Made by a program: the position numbers and the translations under genes
Notes under the pieces: generated by a model
What the model was told of the DNA's origin: nothing
The model's input: only the letters and a program-made list of their open reading frames with translations
The model's database searches: none
Source: Ascoidea tarda (nom. inval.)
Taxonomy: Eukaryota > Ascomycota > Saccharomycetes > Ascoideales > Ascoideaceae
Assembly (NCBI GenBank): GCA_030560485.1
Contig: JAKTTS010000186.1
Span: 1-26,919, forward strand
Direction of reading: 5' to 3'
DNA length: 26,919 bases
In this document: positions 18,072 through 26,493 of the stretch, piece by piece
Position numbering within the stretch: position 1 is the stretch's first letter
Layout: each line of letters begins with the position of its first letter

Positions 18072-18583
18072 TTCTTCTTCTGCTTGCAACAAACCAGAAA
18101 CCTTTTCCACCTCAGCGTCTTCCTTCTGTGTGGTTATGGTTAGCATTTCACTCCTCTACTAATCCTCCATCAGCAACCCACCTGTTCTCTCAGTTTAAAT
18201 TTAGATTCAAATCAAAAGTCCCTCTTTAAATTTCAGCATTCTCCAGCTTTTTCTCTGTTTTGAAGAGCCATTTTCGCTGTCTCTTTGGATTCCAGCACAA
18301 AGCTCTTGATTTTGAGACTCTCCTATCCACTGTCTAGGGTCTGCCGTTCTTTATTGAATATCTAGCATCCTTTATCATCTATCTGTTGTCCATTATTCAT
18401 TATCCAATATTCAATATCTCGTTCCTCCATTGAGCTGTTTCCATACTCTCTCCCTTCCACTACTACTATATTTATCTCTATCCAAATCCAATCGATTTTA
18501 AATTTTCAAAATTCCACATTTTCATAACCCCAGAATTTCATATTATATTTTTCACCATCCAAAATGAACTCTCTTTTCAGGTT

Positions 18584-18621
18584 ATTCTTATTTTTATTCT
18601 TATTCTTATTCTTATTCTTAT
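18584..18621. repeat. TTCTTA hexanucleotide repeat
   Basis: TTCTTA-type units repeat about five times with one variant unit. They follow an ATG at 18564 and give a leucine/phenylalanine run in that short frame. Confidence 0.75.
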
Positions 18622-19145
18622 TGAAAACTCGTTTATCTTGGCTTAGATTAATTTACTTCGTTTTTTTCAATTGGTCAGTTCAATTCATTGTCTATCAACT
18701 TGACTCAATTTTATTTGCATTACTATTATATTATTTTATTATTCTATCACTTTAGTACTTTATTATTCTATTATAATATCATACTATTATATCACTATAT
18801 CACTATATCATCATCATCTTATTTAACCCTTATTCTACCTAATCAGTCAACCAGTAAATTTTCATTTCTCTTGTTCATCCAGCTTCTATTAAAAAATATC
18901 TTAATTTCAAATTAATCTTAATTTTAAAATTTAAACTAAAAATAAATCCAAAGTTTATTAAAATGCTTCCATTTACGAAGTTCTTAATTTACTAACTAAA
19001 ATTCTTGTCTTTTTATCTCCCTTAATTATTATTATTATCATTATCATTATTATCATTATCATTATCATTATTATCATTATCATTATAATATTCTATACTA
19101 TACTATAATATAATATAATACACTATACTGTCTATTATATTAAGT

Positions 19146-19205
19146 TATACTATACTATACTATACTATACTATACTATACTATACTATACTATACTATAC
19201 TATAC
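19146..19205. repeat. (TATAC)12 microsatellite
   Basis: Twelve uninterrupted TATAC units lie about 180 bases before the presumed ANP1 start. Imperfect ATC/ATT repeats (about 19027-19085) and TATAA repeats (about 19206-19275) flank them. Confidence 0.95.
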
Positions 19206-19383
19206 TATATTATAATATAATATAATATAATAATATAATATAATAATTTATAATATAATAATTTATAATATAACAATTTATAATTCTTTATTGGTTTTCA
19301 CTTCGCTTTTGTTTTTGTTTTGTTTTTCCAGTTTTAAATCAAAAGTTTTCCCCGAAACTATACCAAAACTTAAATTATCTCTC

Positions 19384-20853
19384 ATGCTCTTCCTCATAAT
19401 CCTAATTCTATCAATCAAATACTTTCTATCAAATCTACACTTCGACTACATACCGAACTTGGACAACGTCCCAAACACTTTCTACTACGATTTGGCCAAT
19501 TACCAAGGAAGCCCCGATGGTTGGCAAAGATACGAAAAGGTCCTATTCTGTGTCCCCCTCAGAGATGCTGAATCTCATCTACCCATGTTTTTTGGTCATA
19601 TGAAAAACCTAACCTATCCTCACAACCTAATTGATCTAGCCTTCCTAGTCTCGGACTCAAAGGACGACACAATGGGCTCCCTAAGAAGTCACTTGCAAGA
19701 AATCCAAAATGATCCAAATTCAAACCTACATTTCGGTGAAATCGAAATCTACGAAAAGGACTTTGGTCAAATCATCGGCCAGGGCTTTAGTGATCGTCAT
19801 GGTTTTGCTGCCCAAGGTCCCCGTAGAAAGTTAATGGCTAGAGCAAGAAATTGGCTATGGACTGTAGCAATAAAACCATATCACTCCTGGGTATACTGGA
19901 GAGACGCTGACGTCGAAACTGTTCCTTCAACTATCATAGAAGACCTAATGCACCATGGTAAAGATGTCATTGTTCCAAATGTTTGGAGACCTCTTCCAGA
20001 TTGGTTGGGCAATCAACAGCCCTACGACTTAAACTCATGGCAAGAAAGTGATGGTGGCCTCCAATTAGCCAACACCTTAGATGAAGATGCTGTCATAGTA
20101 GAAGGTTATCTTGAATATGCCACCTGGAGACCTCACTTGGCCTACCTAAGAGACCCATATGGCGATCCAGAAGTCGAAATGCCCCTAGATGGTATTGGCG
20201 GTGTATCAATTTTATCAAAGGCAAAAGTCTTTAGAACTGGAACTCACTTTCCTGCCTTCTCCTTTGAAAAACACGCTGAAACTGAAGCCTTTGGTAAAAT
20301 GTGCAAGCGAATGAGCTACTCCGTCGTTGGCTTGCCTCACTATGTTATTTGGCATATCTATGAACCTTCAACTGACGATTTGAAACATATGGAATGGATG
20401 GCTCAAGAAGAAGCAAGACAAAAAGAAGAAGAAAAATTAAGAAAAATTTATCAGAAATCTTGGAACCAAGGCTTTGAAGACGTTCAGGATATTTGGAAAG
20501 AGGACAGAATTAATATCCTAAAAAATACCGATATGAGCAAACATCGTAAAATTGTCGTTGATTGGTCTGGTATCGATGAATTTGATCCAATCGAGGAAGA
20601 AGTCAAAATTGTTGATACAAATTCAAAACAAGACAAAGAAAAAGAAAAAGAAAAAGAAATAGAAAAGGAAAAGGAAAAGGACAAAAAAAAAAAAGACGAA
20701 AAAGACGAAAAAGATAAAGGCAAAAAAGAAACCGATACTTTAGACTCTCAAAAGTTCTCTGATAAAGATAAAAAATCAACAAAAAATCAAGATCAGCTGA
20801 ATAAACAACATGTAAATGACAATGATAAAGTTTTAGCAGACTTTGATTCTTAA
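19384..20853 (+). CDS. ANP1: Golgi alpha-1,6-mannosyltransferase complex subunit Anp1
   Basis: Anp1 belongs to the Anp1/Mnn9/Van1 family and works in the cis-Golgi M-Pol II complex, which lengthens the mannan backbone of N-glycans. The match to S. cerevisiae Anp1 is close: FYDLANYQGSPDGWQRYEK, LFCVPLRDAESHLPMFFGH, EIYEKDFGQIIGQGFSDRHG, VYWRDADVETVP with the catalytic-type DxD (D174-D176), and PHYVIWHIYEPSTDDLKHM. The C-terminal 70 or so residues are Lys/Glu/Asp-rich and variable, with one CTG codon at 20797-20799. From the ATG at 19384 the protein has 489 residues and begins directly with the signal-anchor helix. That ATG has C at -3 and leaves no basic cytosolic tail, so the true 5' end may be spliced. 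The frame is open back to 19234 but has no ATG there. Confidence 0.9.
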   Translation: MLFLIILILSIKYFLSNLHFDYIPNLDNVPNTFYYDLANYQGSPDGWQRYEKVLFCVPLRDAESHLPMFFGHMKNLTYPHNLIDLAFLVSDSKDDTMGSLRSHLQEIQNDPNSNLHFGEIEIYEKDFGQIIGQGFSDRHGFAAQGPRRKLMARARNWLWTVAIKPYHSWVYWRDADVETVPSTIIEDLMHHGKDVIVPNVWRPLPDWLGNQQPYDLNSWQESDGGLQLANTLDEDAVIVEGYLEYATWRPHLAYLRDPYGDPEVEMPLDGIGGVSILSKAKVFRTGTHFPAFSFEKHAETEAFGKMCKRMSYSVVGLPHYVIWHIYEPSTDDLKHMEWMAQEEARQKEEEKLRKIYQKSWNQGFEDVQDIWKEDRINILKNTDMSKHRKIVVDWSGIDEFDPIEEEVKIVDTNSKQDKEKEKEKEIEKEKEKDKKKKDEKDEKDKGKKETDTLDSQKFSDKDKKSTKNQDQLNKQHVNDNDKVLADFDS

Positions 20854-21580
20854 TACTAGTCTCCATAATTATTAAATTATAAAATTAGCAAAAAAAACAA
20901 AACAAAACAAGTAAATAAAAAGCAGAAAAAAATGTATATTAGTTATTTTTATTTTTATTTTTATTTTTATTTTACTTTTATTTTACTCTTATTTTTATTT
21001 ATTTTTATTTATACATTTATTTATTTATCTGTTTAAAAATTACAATTTTTCTTAGGATGGTTTAAATTTTTTAAAATTTTCTATATCAATAGAAAAAATT
21101 ACATTTTTAAATTTTGATTATTACATCTAATATTTTTATTTTACCTTTTTATTTTTTAATCTTTTTAATTACCTTATTATTTATCTATCTATATATATTT
21201 ATATATATATTTGGCTTTATTTATAGATTGGCTTTTCCCATAATTTTTTTGAGCTTATATTATTGTTTGTTTTAGTTGTTTACTATATCATTTTTTACTC
21301 TCATCAGCTGCAAGTGGTTCCTGGCATCTAATCCTACGGTTTCTCTGCTAAGCAGGTGCTGTTTCTTCAATAAATAACATTGCAATTGCAGATATCCTCT
21401 CTATCTGCCTCAAGCACCTTACAGTTCTTGCAGCAACAAAATCACTAGTTTTTCTCTGTCCGGAATCGAACAGCAGACCTTTTTCTCTCCCACCGCTCTC
21501 TTTTGGCGCTTTTTCTGCAAACGTGAAAAGGAAAACTGGAAAAAGCTTCACCAATTCCAAACACTGAAAGCACTCAGGAA
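20854..21580. other. Intergenic region upstream of HOS2
   Basis: The first 450 bases are AT-rich with TTTTA-type repeats (about 20940-21030), and hold the ANP1 3' end. From about 21300 the sequence becomes moderately richer in G and C and pyrimidine-rich, as in the other upstream regions here, and should hold the HOS2 promoter and leader. No gene is seen. Confidence 0.55.
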
Positions 21581-22975
21581 ATGTCTCTTAAATGGACCAA
21601 CTCAATAGCCAACACCAACGACATCGATCCTACGTTTTTTAATGACTACAAAACCACAGTAAAGACTTTGCCCTATGAAGACTTGCTAACGCCCTATCAA
21701 CCAAACGTGTCCTACCATTACAATCCTGATGCCAGTAATTACCATTATGGTGTTGGGCATCCAATGAAGCCATTTAGATTGAAATTAACTGACCATCTCA
21801 TTATTTCTTATCAATTATACAAAAAAATGGATTGCTATCTTCCTAGGCCTGCAACGAAAGAGGAGTTGCTAGAGTTTCATGATGAGGATTTTATCAATTT
21901 TTTAGCTACGATAACACCAGAAAACTCAAACAAATATGCTCAGCTATTGAAAAAATTTAACATTGGCGATGATTGCCCAGTATTTGATGGAATATATGAT
22001 TATTGTAAACTATATGCTGGTGGTTCATTGGATGCTACAAGAAAATTAATATCAGGCATGAGTGATATCGCCATAAACTGGTCTGGCGGTTTGCATCATG
22101 GCAAAAAAAGAGAGCCTTCAGGCTTTTGTTATGTTAATGACATTGTTCTTTCCATTTTAAATTTATTGCGGTACTATCCAAGAGTTCTTTACATTGATAT
22201 TGATTTGCATCATGGTGATGGTGTGCAGGAAGCATTCTATACCACTGATCGAGTAATGACCTGCTCTTTTCATAAATATGATGGAATGGAGTTTTTCCCA
22301 GGAACTGGAAATTATGACGAAGTAGGTATTGGAAGAGGGAAACACTACGCTATAAACGTTCCTCTAAGAGATGGAATTGACGATGATACATATGTCAAAT
22401 TATTTAAATCAATTATTGAACCTGTAATCTCCACTTTTCAGCCAAGTGTCATTGTTCAACAATGTGGAGCTGACTCTCTAGGACATGACAAATTGGGTCG
22501 TTTTAATCTTAATATTAAAGGCCATGGCGAATGTGTGAAATTCGTTAAATCTTTTGGTTTGCCAATGCTAGTAGTGGGTGGTGGTGGTTATGCTCCCAAA
22601 AATGTAAGCAGATTGTGGTGTTATGAAACCAGTATAATGAATGATGTTCAATTAGATAACAAATTGCCCAATAACCTTCCATTTAGAGATTTTTTCAATC
22701 CAGATTGCACTTTACATCCAAATTTAGATGGAAAATTTGAAAACAAAAATAACAAGAAATATCTCGATAGTATAAGAATTCAAATATTGGAAAACTTGCG
22801 CTTTCTCAATGGTGCTCCCAGCGTTAGAATGGATGAAATACCACCAGATTTAAGCAAACTAACTGAAGAAGAAGAAAAAGCTATACAGGATTTGAATGAA
22901 GAAATGGAAAATGAAGATGATCGTTATCTCAAAATGCAAAAAGACGACATTAGAATGGGAGAGCTAGAAGACTGA
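21581..22975 (+). CDS. HOS2: Class I histone deacetylase Hos2
   Basis: Hos2 is the zinc-dependent deacetylase of the Set3 complex and acts on histones H3 and H4 in transcribed regions. The 464-residue protein spans the full deacetylase domain, with [21 protein letters not shown] (active-site H172, H173), [11 protein letters not shown] (zinc ligands D208 and H210), [11 protein letters not shown] (zinc ligand D298) and VVGGGGY (catalytic Y337). NIGDDCPVF and [12 protein letters not shown] fit Hos2 better than Rpd3. All catalytic residues are present. The N-terminus is about 15 residues longer than in S. cerevisiae. The C-terminal 40 residues are acidic. No CTG codon occurs in the gene. The next gene starts only 116 bases downstream on the same strand. 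Confidence 0.97.
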   Translation: MSLKWTNSIANTNDIDPTFFNDYKTTVKTLPYEDLLTPYQPNVSYHYNPDASNYHYGVGHPMKPFRLKLTDHLIISYQLYKKMDCYLPRPATKEELLEFHDEDFINFLATITPENSNKYAQLLKKFNIGDDCPVFDGIYDYCKLYAGGSLDATRKLISGMSDIAINWSGGLHHGKKREPSGFCYVNDIVLSILNLLRYYPRVLYIDIDLHHGDGVQEAFYTTDRVMTCSFHKYDGMEFFPGTGNYDEVGIGRGKHYAINVPLRDGIDDDTYVKLFKSIIEPVISTFQPSVIVQQCGADSLGHDKLGRFNLNIKGHGECVKFVKSFGLPMLVVGGGGYAPKNVSRLWCYETSIMNDVQLDNKLPNNLPFRDFFNPDCTLHPNLDGKFENKNNKKYLDSIRIQILENLRFLNGAPSVRMDEIPPDLSKLTEEEEKAIQDLNEEMENEDDRYLKMQKDDIRMGELED

Positions 22976-23091
22976 TTATGTTATATCTATACCTGCCCAT
23001 GTCACATTTGTTATTGTACTTTTATTGTTATTGCAATTTTCTTTTTATATTATTTTAATTTTTCATATTCGATTTAAATGGCTGAGTTTTA

Positions 23092-23855
23092 ATGTATATT
23101 GTATTTTTAGCGCTGATCTATTCAAATATATCTGATCAACAAAAAGTGATAATGATTAAAACTATGCACGAGTCTTTTCTGCTTATTGATTCAATAGGAC
23201 TTGTAGCTTCAATTCTATTCAGTTCAAACGATGATAAATATCGCCAGAATGAGATAAACCAGTTTTTGATTCATTCCAGCAAAAACATTGAGAATTACTC
23301 CAAACGAATCAACCATGCTGGAGAAAAGATATTAATTCAATTGATCTCCGCCAATCCATTGAATTCAGAACTGTTTTCTCGTCTTCAATTGAGGTATGTA
23401 TTGATATTGGCTCTTTTGATAATCCATAACTCGATGAGCTGCAGTTCTTCTAACATTGTCGATCGTTGGTATTCAATTGCCCATAAAATCTAAAAATTAG
23501 AATACTCCAATCTAGCATTGAAACTGGTTTATCCGAGAGAAATATTAGCTTTCAATTGATCCCAAGTGCTTCATATTTCACTGATAATGATACTGTTCAG
23601 GTAAATGAGTTGAACATTAGACTTAAAAACAAAAATTCGTTCTCAGATTCAATCAAGTCTATTCATCAACTTGAAAGCTCATTGAATGGCTCAGAAACGA
23701 TTGACATCCATGAAGAAAAGTTGTCGCTTTTGGTGTCTTTGCTTCCCTTTCCCCAGGAGAACAAAATTGGTGATTCAATAGAGGATATTATTGAAATCTG
23801 CAAAAAATACAATAGCATTCAAGAAATTGTTCACCATTTCAAACACAGCTCCTAG
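23092..23855 (+). CDS. Unrecognised 218-residue protein from a spliced gene
   Basis: Two open frames join through a good intron: exon 1 is 23092-23393 and exon 2 is 23501-23855. Both ends are in phase 2, so the junction codon is AG|A (Arg). The joined product has 218 residues. Exon 1 has a hydrophobic start and then an amphipathic, probably helical region (SSKNIENYSKRINHAGEKIL). Exon 2 carries SFQLIPSASYFTDNDTVQV and ends in helical, charged sequence. I recognise no family. An upstream ATG at 23078 opens a four-codon frame whose stop overlaps the 23092 start; M25 or the other internal methionines are alternative starts. Exon 1 holds three CTG codons (23113, 23179, 23371), as many as several of the long genes here together. 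Confidence 0.75.
23394..23500 (+). other. Spliceosomal intron, 107 bases
   Basis: The donor GTATGT (23394-23399) is the yeast consensus. TTCTAAC (23448-23454) differs at one base from the TACTAAC branch point, and lies 46 bases before the acceptor TTAG ending at 23500. No other AG occurs between branch point and acceptor. Reading through the intron meets a stop. A second AG at 23514-23515 would also keep frame and remove five residues. Confidence 0.85.
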
Positions 23856-24441
23856 TTTTTTAAAGTTTGTCTATATTTACTCTGGAAAGGAATTTGACTT
23901 CCATTAACGAGAGGATAAGTGCACCATATTCTTTTTATATCTCTTGTTGTCTTCAATACAACAACAATTGAATATATATTCAATTGAATTCTGCCTGTTT
24001 TTTTGTTTTTATTGCTATTACTCTTGCTCCTAAATGGTTGTGGTCTTTCATTGATTCGCATTTTCTTTAGTATTTGTGTGCTACTAATCCTCTCCTTTCG
24101 TCTACTTATTTTTTACAATACACTATATTTAAGGGACACTCCTTGCTAATAATATAATATTTGGTTTGTCTTTCATTTTAAAACAGCAAAAACAAAAGCA
24201 TGTCTAAGTTTAAATTACGTTTTTGGTTAGCCATAATCTATAATCTTGAAATTTTGTTATTTTGGCTTAAGCTGCAATAAAAGTTTTGTTCTTTATTCGG
24301 TACCTTTTAATTTTGCTACTATTTTTTTATTTTTTTTATTTTTTTTTTTTGAAATATTTAAATTGAAATATAATATATAACTATATATATATGTTTATTT
24401 AGCCTATTGTCTTTTTCTTGTCTGTTTTTTGCTTTGTGGAA
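23856..24441. other. Convergent intergenic region
   Basis: An AT-rich gap of 586 bases between two convergent genes. A short near-palindromic stretch, CAATTGAATATATATTCAATTG, spans 23965-23986. Otherwise I see only T-runs and TATATA stretches, consistent with 3' ends. Confidence 0.55.
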
Positions 24442-26217
24442 TTAATTTATATATATTCTTTTTATTATTTTTTCAGTCAAAGCAGATCTCCATTTTGCAC
24501 TACCAAATTCTAACACATCAACTTTTTTCCATTGTTTAGTTTTAATATAGGTGAAAAATAAATTTGATAAATCCTTTAGTAAAACTACAACCAAACAACC
24601 TAGTAGATTTCTTACAAATGAAGATTCATCTGGTGTTTCAGAATACTTTGCTAAAAATGAATTTAGATTTGGTATAAAAGCCAATAAATTATCAGAAACA
24701 AATCTTCCAAAATAAGGCCATAAAAATGTTGTTCCCAATGTTAGAAATTTTGAATTGTATCTAAAGACGTTAGAATAATCGTTATTTGAAACACAGACCA
24801 ATTCTCTTTTAAATCTTTGCCATTTTATCGATAATAAAGGATTGAACAAGATTAACTTTATTTTCATCATTATTTTTCCATATATAATTGTTAAAAAGTT
24901 TGGGCAATTTCCAGAATTCTTAACCAGTTTTTGATATTTTTGTTTAATTTCTTCTTTAAAGTTTTTTTCAATCTCTTCTTTGTTAATTAAATATTGCGTT
25001 TCTTCTTCTCTTTCTCTTTCAACTTCACGTATTGAATCAGCTGAAATCCTATCAGCTATGAAACATGGTCTTACTGAATTGACCCATTTATAATATACTC
25101 TATTAAAAGTATATTTAAAAAAAATATTATATGCATATCTTAGCGGTGTGAAAAAAAATAAAAATCTTAATGGTGATTTTTCTTTAAAAGTTTGTTTAAT
25201 TGATTTGAACCAATTTACATTTCTATTGACATTGACAAAGGGGTTCACATAGGAGTTATATGGATAGTATTGGGTATTATTAAGAAAAATAAAAGGAAAA
25301 AGATGAAGAAATACTTCCTGGGTGACTGATGTTGGATATGCCCTAAGTGTTAGCATATATATTGGGATAGTGTTCACAAGATACACTTTACTAAAAGGAA
25401 CTAAATTCTTATCAAGAGAATCAGCAAAATTCCTGTAAAATGGAGAAAAAGGAACATTAAACATTTTTAATTTTATACTTTCAGGAACTAATCTATCTAA
25501 AGTGGCATACCCACTTATGGAAAGAACAAAAGTTACTCCTAAATAAATTCCACCCACTATCGAAGTTGTTGTAACGATTAAAGAAAAGTTTTTTATTAAT
25601 TTTCGGATATGTTGAGTTAGGCTGGATTTTAAAGATACTAGTCGACTTGAAGGAATTGTAATAAAAATAGGATCTTTGCACTGAGGACATCTTATATCAA
25701 CGATTGTTTGGGGTTTTTGAGTTGAGAGACGATCCAAACCAAGTATTCTTAAAAAAAAGGATCCCAAACTGAAATTCAAAGTGGCAGTTTGGTTGTTTCC
25801 ATTTTGCTGATCGCCCTGAATGATATCTTGAAGATTTGCTTCGATGTTTATTTCAAATTCGTTTTCGTTTTCGTTATCGTTTTCTTCACCTTCCATATTT
25901 CCAGCATTATCGTTTCTGTTTGCATTAGCATTATTATTTCTATTGTTGTCGTTGTTGTCAGGATCTTGCCTCAATTTTAGGTCCATCTCGCTGAACCAGT
26001 CCAAAAGACATCTTCTATGAGCAACTAAAGAACAACCACAAGGATGAACCCAATCATGGGCATCGCTTCTAGTTCCCATAGGAGGTGGTTCATCACCACT
26101 GCACAAACAGATCCAGCATCTTCTGTCGGTTTCAGATTCATTGTGGTGCGTTGAAACAGAGGGGGTGGATTCAAGAATTGAGCTTGAGTTGTTGTTTGAA
26201 GCAAAGGGAGAGGGCAT
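24442..26217 (-). CDS. MARCH5-like RING-CH membrane ubiquitin ligase
   Basis: The 591-residue protein has an N-terminal RING-CH (C4HC3) zinc domain. RRCWICLC gives C34 and C37, WVHPCGCSLVAHRRC gives C60, C62, H67 and C70, and DIRCPQC gives C177 and C180. The last pair is separated from the rest by about 106 residues, mostly Asn/Glu-rich, which is far more than usual. At least four hydrophobic segments follow, the first being LIVTTTSIVGGIYLGVTFVL, resembling the membrane part of human MARCH5, a mitochondrial outer-membrane ligase. PQCKDPIFITIPS also resembles it. Location in the outer mitochondrial or ER membrane is inferred. I know of no close S. cerevisiae counterpart other than the more distant Ssm4/Doa10. 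One CTG codon lies at 24925-24927. Confidence 0.87.
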   Translation of the reverse strand: MPSPFASNNNSSSILESTPSVSTHHNESETDRRCWICLCSGDEPPPMGTRSDAHDWVHPCGCSLVAHRRCLLDWFSEMDLKLRQDPDNNDNNRNNNANANRNDNAGNMEGEENDNENENEFEINIEANLQDIIQGDQQNGNNQTATLNFSLGSFFLRILGLDRLSTQKPQTIVDIRCPQCKDPIFITIPSSRLVSLKSSLTQHIRKLIKNFSLIVTTTSIVGGIYLGVTFVLSISGYATLDRLVPESIKLKMFNVPFSPFYRNFADSLDKNLVPFSKVYLVNTIPIYMLTLRAYPTSVTQEVFLHLFPFIFLNNTQYYPYNSYVNPFVNVNRNVNWFKSIKQTFKEKSPLRFLFFFTPLRYAYNIFFKYTFNRVYYKWVNSVRPCFIADRISADSIREVEREREEETQYLINKEEIEKNFKEEIKQKYQKLVKNSGNCPNFLTIIYGKIMMKIKLILFNPLLSIKWQRFKRELVCVSNNDYSNVFRYNSKFLTLGTTFLWPYFGRFVSDNLLAFIPNLNSFLAKYSETPDESSFVRNLLGCLVVVLLKDLSNLFFTYIKTKQWKKVDVLEFGSAKWRSALTEKIIKRIYIN

Positions 26218-26493
26218 GATAACAAAACAAAACTATCGAGCTATAGATAATGCAATATTTCAAGTTATGAGAATGCAATTATATAAGGATCTATTATTCT
26301 TTAAAAGAGTGGAGCTTGGAGAAAAAAGATGCATCTGCACTCTAGAAATGGGATATTTTGGAGAAATCAAAATAAAGGACAGCGTAAAACCCTGCACAAT
26401 AGCAAAGAGCTGCAAAAATACAATATCAAGGCTTTATTCAAATATATACTTTTTTATATAAAGCAAGGTAAAAGGAAACAAAGAAAAAGAAGA

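Larger units (their letters stand above)
16995..19383. other. Long divergent region between the antiporter and ANP1
   Basis: At almost 2.4 kb this is the largest gap in the window. It begins with GATAA repeats and a duplicated GGATATAATATAG (17050-17062 and 17070-17082). It then becomes GC-rich from about 17200 to 18160; the 60 bases from 17821 are about 68% GC. There are many spurious open frames there. A TGAGTCA (Gcn4/AP-1-type) site at 17918-17924 lies inside TGCTGAGTCAGCG. The ANP1 side turns pyrimidine-rich and then very AT-rich, with microsatellites. No protein or known RNA gene is supported. Confidence 0.55.

Noticed and set aside
17650-18162. Plus-strand open frame of 170 codons in the antiporter-ANP1 gap
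   Set aside because: It lacks an ATG start (TTG only), has no recognisable domain, and crosses the 10-bp-phased array, which does not fit a reading frame.
18630-18670. GGCTTAGATTAA resembling the start of U2 snRNA
   Set aside because: Only about nine bases match, and the conserved branch-recognition and Sm sequences are missing.
21440-21540. Possible tRNA on the minus strand around GTTCGATTCC (near 21465)
   Set aside because: The B-box-like sequence lacks a pairing T stem, and no A box or acceptor stem can be drawn.
24980-24995. Mobile elements or viral fossils anywhere in the window
   Set aside because: No reverse transcriptase, integrase, transposase or capsid-like frame and no long terminal or inverted repeats were seen. 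The position given is nominal; the statement covers the whole window.
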